Part shown: positions 25,540-36,756 of the stretch, one piece after another
Position numbering within the stretch: the stretch's first letter is position 1
Layout of the letters: every line of letters starts with the position of its first letter
DNA from: Camelus bactrianus
Lineage: Eukaryota; Chordata; Mammalia; Artiodactyla; Camelidae
DNA length: 64,000 nucleotides
Reading direction: 5' to 3'
Assembly (NCBI RefSeq): GCF_048773025.1
Contig: NW_027413960.1
Coordinates: 3,227,945-3,291,944, forward strand
The notes under the pieces: generated by a model
Databases searched by the model: none
What the model was told of the DNA's origin: nothing
Seen by the model: the letters and a program-made list of their open reading frames with translations, nothing else
Program-made: the position numbers and the translations under genes

Positions 25540-28200
25540 GGTTTCTCAGTCTGTTTCCTAGTGCCGGTTTGAATTTCCTGCAGTTTTCACTGTAAAACAG
25601 AGTTGGAGCAAGTACTTCCCCATATATATGTATGGAGTGGAGTTAGCAACTGAAGAGAAACTTTGTGTTCCCAACAAGCTAGGTGAAGGACGGCTTTCAC
25701 ACACACTTATCTCTCAAAAATTATCATGTGGAGGGACGTTCGTTCATCTAGCACAAAGGGAATGGGTTGCAGGAGAAACTTTTTCTCTGGTTTCTCAGTC
25801 TGTTTCCTAGTGCCGTTTGGAAGTTCCTGCAGTTTTCACTGTAAAACCGAGTTGGAGCTAGTACCTCCCCATATATATGTATGGAGTGGTGTTTGCAACT
25901 GAAGAGAAACTTTGTGTTCCCAACAAGCAAGGTGCAGGACGGCTTTCACACACACTTATCTCTCAGAACTGAGCATGTGGGAGACGTTCGTTCATCTAGC
26001 ACAAAGGGAACGGGTTGCAGGAGAAACTTTTACTCTGGTTTCTCAGTCTGTTTCCTAGTGCCGGTTTGAAGTTCCTGCAGTTTTCACTGTAAAACAGATT
26101 TGGAGCAAGTACTTCCCCATATATATGTATGGAGTGGAGTTTGCCACTGAAGAGAAACTTTGGGTTCCCAACAAGCTAGGTGAAGGACGGCTTTCACACA
26201 CACATATATCTCAGAACTAAGCATGTGGAGAGACGTTCGTTCATCTAGCACAAAGGGAACGGGTTGCAGGAGAAACTTTTACTCTGGTTTCTCAGTCTGT
26301 TTCCAAGTTCCGGTTTGAAGTTCCTGCAGTTTTCACTGTAAAACCGAATTGGAGCTAGTACCTCCCCATATATATGTATGGAGTGGAATTTGCAACTGAA
26401 GAGAAACTTTGTGTTCCCAACGAGCTATGTGAAGGACGGCTTTCACACACACTAATCTATCAGAACTGAGCATGTGGAGAGACGTTCGTTCATCTAGCAC
26501 AAAGGGAACGGGTTGCAGGAGAAACTTTTTCTCTGCTTTCTCAGTCTTTTTCCTAGTGCCGGTTTGAAGTTCCTGCAGTTTTCACTGTAAAACCGAGTTG
26601 GAGCTAGTACCTCCCCATATATATGTGTGGGATGGAGTTTGCAACTGAAGAGAAACTTTGTGTTCCCAACAAGCTACGTGAAGGACGGCTTTCGCACACA
26701 ATTATCTCTCAGAACTGAGCATGTGGACAGACGTTCGTTCATCTAGCACAAAAGGAACGGGTTGCAGGAGAAACTTTTACTCTGGTTTCTCAGTCTGTTT
26801 CCTAGTGCCGGTTTGAATTTCCTGCAGTTTTCACTGTAAAACAGAGTTGGAGCAAGTACTTCCCCATATATATGTATGGAGTGGAGTTAGCAACTGAAGA
26901 GAAACTTTGTGTTCCCAACAAGCTAGGTGAAGGACGGCTTTCACACACACTTATCTCTCAAAACTTAGCATGTGGAGGGACGTTCGTTCATCTAGCACAA
27001 AGGGAATGGGTTGCAGGAGAAACTTTTACTCTGGTTTCTCAGTCTGTTTCCTAGTGCCGGTTGGAAGTTCCTGCAGTTTTCACTGTAAAACCGAGTTGGA
27101 GCTAGTACCTCCCCATATATATGTATGGAGTGGTGTTTGCAACTGAAAAGAAACTTTGTGTTCCCAACAAGCAAGGTGCAGGACGGCTTTCACACACACT
27201 TATCTCTCAGAACTGAGCATGTGGGAGACGTTCGTTCATCTAGCACAAAGGGAACGGTTTGCAGGATAAACTTTTACTCTGGTTTCTCAGTCTGTTTCCT
27301 AGTGCCGGTTTGAAGTTCCTGCAGTTTTCACTGTAAAACCGAGTTGGAGCTAGTACCTCCCATATATATGTATGGAGTGGAGTTTGCAACTGAAGAGAAA
27401 CTTTGTGTTCCCAACAAGCTAGGTGAAGGACGGCTTTCACACACACTTATCTCTCAGAACTGAGCATGTGGAGAGACGTTCGTTCATCTAGCAGAAAGGG
27501 AACGGGTTGCAGGAGAAACTTTTACTCTGGTTTCTCAGTCTGTTTCCTAGTGCCGGTTTGAAGTCCCTGCAGTTTTCACTGTAAAACCGAGTTGGATCTA
27601 GTAAATCCCCATATATATGTATGGAGTGGAGTTTGCAACTGAAGAGAAACTTTGTGTTCCCAACAAGCAAGATGAAGGACGGCTTTCACACACACTTATC
27701 TCTCAGAATTGAGCATGTGGAGAGACGTTCGTTCATCTAGCACAAAGGGAACGGGTTGCAGGAGAAACTTTTACTCTGGTTTCTCAGTCTGTTTCCTAGT
27801 TCCGGTTTGAAGTTCCTGCAGTTTTCACTGTAAAGCCGAATTGGAGCTAGTACCTCCCCATATATATATATGGAGTGGAATTTGCAACTGAAGAGAAACT
27901 TTGTGTTCCCAACGAGCTAGGTGAAGGACGGCTTTCACACACACTTATCTATCAGAACTGAGCATGTGGAGAGACGATCGTTCATCTAGCACAAAGGGAA
28001 CGGGTTGCAGGAGAAACTTTTTCTCTGCTTTCTCAGTCTTTTTCCTAGTGCCGGTTTGAATTTCCTTCAGTTTTAACTGTAAAACCGAGTTGGGGCTAGT
28101 ACTCCCCTTATATATGTATGGAGTGGAGTTTGCAACTGAAGAGAAACTTTGTGTTCCCAACAAGCTAGGTGAAGGACGGCTTTCACACACACTTATCTCT
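25540..28200. repeat. 24-monomer-spaced segment a (middle domain)
   Basis: About 2.66 kb (11 monomers) that recurs at 31506-34166 (offset 5,966 bp), 36977-39637 and 42943-45604. It begins with a CTTCCCCATA/GAGTTAGC unit ending in GTTTGGAAG and includes the perfect AT palindrome unit at 27858. The same 24-monomer spacing, 5,969 bp, occurs independently in the left domain. Confidence 0.8.
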
Positions 28201-30336
28201 CAGAACTGAGCATGTGGAGAGACGTACGTTCATCTAGCACAAAGGGATCGGGTTGCAGGAGAAACTTTTACTCTGGATTCTCGGTCTGTTTCCTAGTGCC
28301 GGTTTGAAGTTCCTGCAGTTTTCACTGTAAAACCGAGTTGGAGCTTGTACCTCCCATATATATGTATGGAGTGGAGTTTGCAACTGAAGAGAAACTTTGT
28401 GTTCCCAACAAGCTACGTGAAGGATGGCTTTCACACACACTTATCTCTCAGAACTGAGCATGTGGAGAGACGTTCGTTCATCTAGCACAAAGGGAACGGG
28501 TTGCAGGAGAAACTTTTACTCTGGTTTCTCAGTCTGTTTTCTAGTGCCGGTTTGAAGTTCCTGCAGTTTTCACTGTAAAACCGAGTTGGAGCTAGTACCT
28601 CCCATATATATGTATGGAGTGGAGTTTTCAACTGAAGAGAAACTTTGTGTTCCCAACAAGCTAGGTGAAGGACGGCTTTCACACACAATTATCTCTCAGA
28701 ACTGAGCATGTGGAGAGACTTTAGTTCATCTAGCAGAAAGGGAACGGGTTGCAGGAGAAACTTTTACTCTGGTTTCTCAGTCTGTTTCCTAGTGCCGGTT
28801 TGAAGTTCCTGCAGTTTTCACTGTAAAACCGAGTTGTAGCTAGTAAATCCCCATATATATGTATGGAGTGGAGTTTGCAACTGAAGAGAAACTTTGTGTT
28901 CCCAACAAGCAAGATGAAAGACGGCTTTCACACACACTTATCTCTCAGAATTGAGCATGTGGAGAGACGTTCGTTCATCTAGCACAAAGGGAACTGGTTG
29001 CAGGAGAAACTTTTACTCTGGTTTCTCAGTCGGTTTCCTAGTGCCGGTTTGAAGTTCCTGCAGTTTTCACTGTAAAACCGAGTTGGAGCTAGTACCTCCC
29101 CATATATATGTGTGGAGTGGAGTTTGCAACTGAAGAGAAACTTTGTGTTCCCAACAAGCTAGGTGAAGGACGGCTTTCACACACACTTATCTCTCAGAAC
29201 TGAGCATGTGGAGAGACGTTCGTTCATCTAGCACAAAGGGAACTGGTTGCAGGAGAAACTTTTACTCTGGTTTCTCAGTCGGTTTCCTAGTGCCGGTTTG
29301 AAGTTCCTGCAGTTTTCACTGTAAAACCGAGTTGGAGCTAGTACCTCCCCATATATTTGTATGGAGTGGAGTTTGCAACTGAAGAGAAACTTTGTGTTCC
29401 CAACAAGCTACGTGAAGGATGGCTTTCACACACACTTATCTCTCAGAACTGAGCATGTGGAGAGACGTTCGTTCATCTAGCACAAAGGGAACGACTTCCA
29501 GGAGAAACTTTTACTCTGGTTTCTCAGTCTGTTTCCTAGTGCCGGTTTGAAGTTCCTGCAGTTTTCACTGTAAAACCGTTTGGAGCTAGTACCTCCCATA
29601 TATATGTATGGAGTGGAGTTTGCAACTGAAGAGAAACTTTGTGTTCCCAACAAGCTAGGTGAAGGACGGCTTTCACACACACTTATCTCTCAGAACTGAG
29701 CATGTGGAGAGACGTTCGTTCATCTAGCAGAAAGGGAACGGGTTGCAGGAGAAACTTTTACTTTGGTTTCTCAGTCTGTTTCCTAGTGCCGGTTTGAAGT
29801 TCCTGCAGTTTTCAATGTAAAACCGAGTTGGAGCTAGTACCTCCCCATATATATGTATGGAGTGGAGTTTGCCACTGAAGAGAAACTTTGGGTTCCCAAC
29901 AAGCTAGGTGAAGGACGGCTTTCACACACACATATCTCTCAGAACTAAGCATGTGGAGAGACGTTCGTTCATCTAGCACAAAGGGAACGGGTTGCAGGAG
30001 AAACTTTTTCTCTGCTTTCTCAGTCTTTTTCCTAGTGCCGGTTTGAAGTTCCTGCAGTTTTCACTGTAAAACCGAGTTGGAGCTAGTACCTCCCTATATA
30101 TATGTGTGGGATGGAGTTTGCAACTGAAGAGAAACTTGTGTTCCCAACAAGCTAGGTGAAGGACGGCTTTCACACACAATTATCTCTCAGAACTGAGCAT
30201 GTGGACAGACGTTCGTTCATCTAGCACAAAAGGAACGGGTTGCAGGAGAAACTTTTACTCTGGTTTCTCAGTCTGTTTCCTAGTGCCGGTTTGAATTTCC
30301 TGCAGTTTTCACTGTAAAACAGAGTTGGAGCAAGTA

Positions 30337-31580
30337 CTTCCCCATATATATGTATGGAGTGGAGTTAGCAACTGAAGAGAAACTTTGTGTTCCCAACAAG
30401 CTAGGTGAAGGACGGCTTTCGCACACACTTATCTCTCAAAACTTAGAATGTGGAGGGACGTTCGTTCATCTAGCACAAAGGGAATGGGTTGCAGGAGAAA
30501 CTTTTTCTCTGGTTTCTCAGTCTGTTTCCTAGTGCCGGTTGGAAGTTCCTGCAGTTTTCACTGTAAAACCGAGTTGGAGCTAGTACCTCCCCATATATAT
30601 GTATGGAGTGGTGTTTGCAACTGAAGAGAAACTTTGTGTTCCCAACAAGCAAGGTGCAGGACGGCTTTCACACACACTTATCTCTCAGAACTGAGCATGT
30701 GGGAGACGTTCGTTCATCTAGCACAAAGGGAACGGGTTGCAGGAGAAACTTTTACTCTGGTTTCTCAGTCTGTTTCCTAGTGCCGGTTTGAAGTTCCTGC
30801 AGTTTTCACTGTAAAACAGATTTGGAGCAAGTACTTCCCCATATATATGTATGGAGTGGAGTTAGCAACTGAAGAGAAACTTTGTGTTCCCAACAAGCTA
30901 GGTGAAGGACGGCTTTCACACACACTTATCTCTCAGAACTGAGCATGTGGAGAGACGTTCGTTCATCTAGCAGAAAGGGAACGGGTTGCAGGAGAAACTT
31001 TTACTCTGGTTTCTCAGTCTGTTTCCTAGTGCCGGTTTGAAGTTCCTGCAGTTTTCAATGTAAAACCGAGTTGGAGCTAGTACCTCCCCATATATATGTA
31101 TGGAGTGGAGTTTGCCACTGAAGAGAAACTTTGTGTTCCCAACAAGCTAGGTGAAGGACGGCTTTCACACACACTTATCTCTCAGAACTGAGCATGTGGA
31201 GAGACGTTCGTTCATCTAGCAGAAAGGGAACGGATTGCAGGAGAAACTTTTACTCTGGTTTCTCAGTCTGTTTCCTAGTGCCGGTTTGAAGTTCCTGCAG
31301 TTTTCAATGTAAAACCGAGTTGGAGCTAGTACCTCCCCATATATATGTATGGAGTGGAGTTTGCCTCTGAAGAGAAACTTTGGGTTCCCAACAAACTAGT
31401 TGAAGGACGGCTTTCACACACACATATCTCTCAGAACTAAGCATGTGGAGAGACGTTCGTTCATCTAGCACAAAGGGAACGGGTTGCAGGAGAAACTTTT
31501 ACTCTGGTTTCTCAGTCTGTTTCCTAGTGCCGGTTTGAATTTCCTGCAGTTTTCACTGTAAAACAGAGTTGGAGCAATTA
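30337..31580. repeat. Pentamer unit 1 of the middle domain (1,244 bp)
   Basis: Starts with a CTTCCCCATA/GAGTTAGC unit and repeats at exactly 1,244 bp from 31581 and again from 32825. The equivalent series starts at 41775, 43019 and 44263 in the second large copy, and at 51474, 52718 and 53962 in the third. The first two units of each pentamer (the GAGTTAGC unit and the GGTGTTTGC unit with GTGGGAGACG) are the best conserved. The other three vary more. Confidence 0.8.
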
Positions 31581-34166
31581 CTTCCCCATATATATGTATG
31601 GAGTGGAGTTAGCAACTGAAGAGAAACTTTGTGTTCCCAACAAGCTAGGTGAAGGACGGCTTTCACACACACTTATCTCTCAAAAATTAGCATGTGGAGG
31701 GACGTTCGTTCATCTAGCACAAAGGGAATGGGTTGCAGGAGAAACTTTTTCTCTGGTTTCTCAGTCTGTTTCCTAGTGCCGTTTGGAAGTTCCTGCAGTT
31801 TTCACTGTAAAACCGAGTTGGAGCTAGTACCTCCCCATATATATGTATGGAGTGGTGTTTGCAACTGAAGAGAAACTTTGTGTTCCCAACAAGCAAGGTG
31901 CAGGACGGCTTTCACACACACTTATCTCTCAGAACTGAGCATGTGGGAGACGTTCGTTCATCTAGCACAAAGGGAGCGGGTTGCAGGAGAAACTTTTACT
32001 CTGGTTTCTCAGTCTGTTTCCTAGTGCCGGTTTGAAGTTCCTGCAGTTTTCACTGTAAAACAGATTTGGAGCAAGTACTTCCCCATATATATGTATGGAG
32101 TGGAGTTTGCCACTGAAGAGAAACTTTGGGTTCCCAACAAGCTAGGTGAAGGACGGCTTTCACACACACATATATCTCAGAACTAAGCATGTGGAGAGAC
32201 GTTCGTTCATCTAGCACAAAGGGAACGGGTTGCAGGAGAAACTTTTACTCTGGTTTCTCAGTCTGTTTCCAAGTTCCGGTTTGAAGTTCCTGCAGTTTTC
32301 ACTGTAAAACCGAATTGGAGCTAGTACCTCCCCATATATATGTATGGAGTGGAATTTGCAACTGAAGAGTAACTTTGTGTTCCCAACGAGCTAGGTGAAG
32401 GACGGCTTTCACACACACTAATCTATCAGAACTGAGCATGTGGAGAGACGTTCGTTCATCTAGCACAAAGGGAACGGGTTGCAGGAGAAACTTTTTCTCT
32501 GCTTTCTCAGTGTTTTTCCTAGTGCCGGTTTGAAGTTCCTGCAGTTTTCACTGTAAAACCGAGTTGGAGCTAGTACCTCCCCATATATATGTGTGGGATG
32601 GAGTTTGCAACTGAAGAGAAACTTTGTGTTCCCAACAAGCTAGGTGAAGGACGGCTTTCGCACACAATTATCTCTCAGAACTGAGCATGTGGACAGACGT
32701 TCGTTCATCTAGCACAAAAGGAACGGGTTGCAGGAGAAACTTTTACTCTGGTTTCTCAGTCTGTTTCCTAGTGCCGGTTTGAATTTCCTGCAGTTTTCAC
32801 TGTAAAACAGATTTGGAGCAAGTACTTCCCCATATATATGTATGGAGTGGAGTTAGCAACTGAAGAGAAACTTTGTGTTCCCAACAAGCTAGGTGAAGGA
32901 CGGCTTTCACACACACTTATCTCTCAAAACTTAGCATGTGGAGGGACGTTCGTTCATCTAGCACAAAGGGAATGGGTTGCAGGAGAAACTTTTACTCTGG
33001 TTTCTCAGTCTGTTTCCTAGTGCCGGTTGGAAGTTCCTGCAGTTTTCACTGTAAAACCGAGTTGGAGCTAGTACCTCCCCATATATATGTATGGAGTGGT
33101 GTTTGCAACTGAAAAGAAACTTTGTGTTCCCAACAAGCAAGGTGCAGGACGGCTTTCACACACACTTATCTCTCAGAACTGAGCATGTGGGAGACGTTCG
33201 TTCATCTAGCACAAAGGGAACGGTTTGCAGGAGAAACTTTTACTCTGGTTTCTCAGTCTGTTTCCTAGTGCCGGTTTGAAGTTCCTGCAGTTTTCACTGT
33301 AAAACCGAGTTGGAGCTAGTACCTCCCATATATATGTATGGAGTGGAGTTTGCAACTGAAGAGAAACTTTGTGTTCCCAACAAGCTAGGTGAAGGACGGC
33401 TTTCACACACACTTATCTCTCAGAACTGAGCATGTGGAGAGACGTTCGTTCATCTAGCAGAAAGGGAACGGGTTGCAGGAGAAACTTTTACTCTGGTTTC
33501 TCAGTCTGTTTCCTAGTGCCGGTTTGAAGTCCCTGCAGTTTTCACTGTAAAACCGAGTTGGATCTAGTAAATCCCCATATATATGTATGGAGTGGAGTTT
33601 GCAACTGAAGAGAAACTTTGTGTTCCCAACAAGCAAGATGAAGGACGGCTTTCACACACACTTATCTCTCAGAATTGAGCATGTGGAGAGACGTTCATTC
33701 ATCTAGCACAAAGGGAACGGGTTGCAGGAGAAACTTTTACTCTGGTTTCTCAGTCTGTTTCCTAGTTCCGGTTTGAAGTTCCTGCAGTTTTCACTGTAAA
33801 GCCGAATTGGAGCTAGTACCTCCCCATATATATATATGGAGTGGAATTTGCAACTGAAGAGAAACTTTGTGTTCCCAACGAGCTAGGTGAAGGACGGCTT
33901 TCACACACACTTATCTATCAGAACTGAGCATGTGGAGAGACGATCGTTCATCTAGCACAAAGGGAACGGGTTGCAGGAGAAACTTTTTCTCTGCTTTCTC
34001 AGTCTTTTTCCTAGTGCCGGTTTGAATTTCCTTCAGTTTTAACTGTAAAACCGAGTTGGGGCTAGTACTCCCCTTATATATGTATGGAGTGGAGTTTGCA
34101 ACTGAAGAGAAACTTTGTGTTCCCAACAAGCTAGGTGAAGGACGGCTTTCACACACACTTATCTCT
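31506..34166. repeat. 24-monomer-spaced segment b (middle domain)
   Basis: Second instance within the first 11.44-kb block, at 5,966 bp from segment a. The match ends near 34.17 kb. There segment a continues with GACGTACG and GGATCGGG units, while this one continues into GAATGGG and the 7-monomer unit. Confidence 0.8.
31581..32824. repeat. Pentamer unit 2 of the middle domain (1,244 bp)
   Basis: Second pentamer in the 30.3-34.1 kb series. It is marked by GAGCAATTACTTCC at its left edge and by TCTCAAAAATTAGC in its first monomer, both shared with 43019-44262 in the second large copy. Confidence 0.8.
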
Positions 34167-34315
34167 CAGAACTGAGCATGTGGAGAGACGTTCGTTCATC
34201 TAGCACAAAGGGAATGGGTTGCAGGAGAAACTTTTACTCTGGTTTCTCAGTCTGTTTCCTAGTGCCGGTTTGAAGTTCCTGCAGTTTTCACTGTAAAACC
34301 GAGTTGGAGCTAGTA

Positions 34316-36056
34316 CCTCCCCATATATATGTGTGGGATGGAGTTTGCAACTGAAGAGAAACTTTGTGTTCCCAACAAGCTAGGTGAAGGACGGCTTTCA
34401 CACACAATTATCTCTCAGAACTGAGCATGTGGACAGACGTTCGTTCATCTAGCACAAAAGGAACGGGTTGCAGGAGAAACTTTTACTCTGGTTTCTCAGT
34501 CTGTTTCCTAGTGCCGGTTTGAAGTTCCTGCAGTATTCACTGTAAAACCGAGTTGGAGCTAGTACTTCCCCATATATATGTATGGAGTGGAGTTAGCAAC
34601 TGAAGAGAAACTTTGTGTTCCCAACAAGCTATGTGAAGGTCGGCTTTCACACACACTAATCTCTCAGAACTGAGCATGTGGAGAGACGTTCGTTCATCTA
34701 GCACAAAGGGAACGGGTTGCAGGAGAAATTTTACTCAGGTTTCTCAGTCTGTTTCCTAGTGTCGGTTTGAAGTTTCTGCAGTTTTCAGTGTAAAACCGAG
34801 TTGGAGCTAGTACCTCCCCATATATATGTGTGGAGTGGAGTTTGCAACTGAAGAGAAACCTTGTGTTCCCAACAAGCTAGGTGAAGGACGGCTTTCACAC
34901 ACACATATCTCTCAGAACTGAGCATGTGGAGAGACGTTCGTTCATCTAGCACAAAGGGAACGGGTTGCAGGAGAAACTTTTACTCTGGTTTCTCAGTCGG
35001 TTTTCTAGTGCCGGTTTGAAGTTCCTGCAGTTTTCACTGTAAAACCGAGTTGGAGCTAGTACCTCCCATATATATGTATGGAGTGGAGTTTTCAACTGAA
35101 GAGAAACTTTGTGTTCCCAACAAGCTAGGTGAAGGACGGCTTTCACACACAATTATCTCTCAGAACTGAGCATGTGGAGAGACGTTCGTTCATCTAGCAG
35201 AAAGGGAACGGGTTGCAGGAGAAACTTTTACTCTGGTTTCTCAGTCTGTTTCCTAGTGCCGGTTTGAAGTTCCTGCAGTTTTCACTGTAAAACCGAGTTG
35301 TAGCTAGTAAATCCCCATATATATGTATGGAGTGGAGTTTGCAACTGAAGAGAAACTTTGTGTTCCCAACAAGCAAGATGAAAGACGGCTTTCACACACA
35401 CTTATCTCTCAGAATTGAGCATGTGGAGAGACGTTCGTTCATCTAGCACAAAGGGAACTGGTTGCAGGAGAAACTTTTACTCTGGTTTCTCAGTCGGTTT
35501 CCTAGTGCCGGTTTGAAGTTCCTGCAGTTTTCACTGTAAAACCGAGTTGGAGCTAGTACCTCCCCATATATATGTGTGGAGTGGAGTTTGCAACTGAAGA
35601 GAAACTTTGTGTTCCCAACAAGCTAGGTGAAGGACGGCTTTCACACACACTTATCTCTCAGAACTGAGCATGTGGAGAGACGTTCGTTCATCTAGCACAA
35701 AGGGAACTGGTTGCAGGAGAAACTTTTACTCTGGTTTCTCAGTCGGTTTCCTAGTGCCGTTTGGAAGTTCCTGCAGTTTTCACTGTAAAACCGAGTTGGA
35801 GCTAGTACCTCCCCATATATTTGTATGGAGTGGAGTTTGCAACTGAAGAGAAACTTTGTGTTCCCAACAAGCTACGTGAAGGATGGCTTTCACACACACT
35901 TATCTCTCAGAACTGAGCATGTGGAGAGACGTTCGTTCATCTAGCACAAAGGGAACGACTTCCAGGAGAAACTTTTACTCTGGTTTCTCAGTCTGTTTCC
36001 TAGTGCCGGTTTGATGTTCCTGCAGTTTTCACTGTAAAACCGAGTTGGAGCTAGTA
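34316..36056. repeat. 7-monomer unit, complete copy in block 1 (1,741 bp)
   Basis: Defined by a GTGTGGGATGG first unit, GCAGTATTCAC at its end, a GAGTTAGC unit with CTATGTGAAGGTCGG, a TTTCTGCAGTTTTCAGTG change, a CAGTCGGTTTTCTAG unit, a GAGTTTTCAAC unit, an AAATCCCC unit, and an AACGACTTCC unit at the right edge. The next copy begins 1,741 bp later at 36057. Confidence 0.85.
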
Positions 36057-36756
36057 CCTCCCCATATATATGTGTGGGATGGAGTTTGCAACTGAAGAGA
36101 AACTTTGTGTTCCCAACAAGCTAGGTGAAGGACGGCTTTCACACACAATTATCTCTCAGAACTGAGCATGTGGACAGACGTTCGTTCATCTAGCACAAAA
36201 GGAACGGGTTGCAGGAGAAACTTTTACTCTGGTTTCTCAGTCTGTTTCCTAGTGCCGGTTTGAAGTTCCTGCAGTATTCACTGTAAAACCGAGTTGGTGC
36301 TAGTACTTCCCCATATATATGTATGGAGTGGAGTTAGCAACTGAAGAGAAACTTTGTGTTCCCAACAAGCTATGTGAAGGTCGGCTTTCACACACACTAA
36401 TCTCTCAGAACTGAGCATGTGGAGAGACGTTCGTTCATCTAGCACAAAGGGAACGGGTTGCAGGAGAAATTTTACTCAGGTTTCTCAGTCTGTTTCCTAG
36501 TGTCGGTTTGAAGTTTCTGCAGTTTTCAGTGTAAAACCGAGTTGGAGCTAGTACCTCCCCATATATATGTGTGGAGTGGAGTTTGCAACTGAAGAGAAAC
36601 TTTGTGTTCCCAACAAGCTAGGTGAAGGACGGCTTTCACACACATATATCTCTCAGAACTGAGCATGTGGAGAGACGTTCGTTCATCTAGCACAAAGGGA
36701 ACGGGTTGCAGGAGAAACTTTTACTCTGGTTTCTCAGTCGGTTTTCTAGTGCCGGT
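36057..36756. repeat. 7-monomer unit, truncated copy in block 1
   Basis: Only about 700 bp (not quite three monomers) of the 7-monomer unit are present before the large-block junction. It carries GAGTTGGTGCTAG at 36291-36303, a change otherwise seen in the third copy of this unit at 49471 and once near 15.9 kb. Confidence 0.8.

Larger units (their letters stand above)
25320..36756. repeat. 46-monomer block, copy 1 (~11.44 kb)
   Basis: Aligns to 36757-48193 at a constant 11,437-11,438 bp. Anchors include TTTTCGCTG (G at 25340 and 36777), ACCGTTTGG (29575 and 41012) and the GCAGTATTCAC unit (34531 and 45969). I noticed roughly a dozen to twenty differences by eye across 11.4 kb, for example a one-base loss in GAAACTTGTG near 30135 and GAATGGG near 34213 against GAACGGG. 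Adjacent monomers, by contrast, differ by several percent, so the whole block was copied as one unit and recently. Confidence 0.88.
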
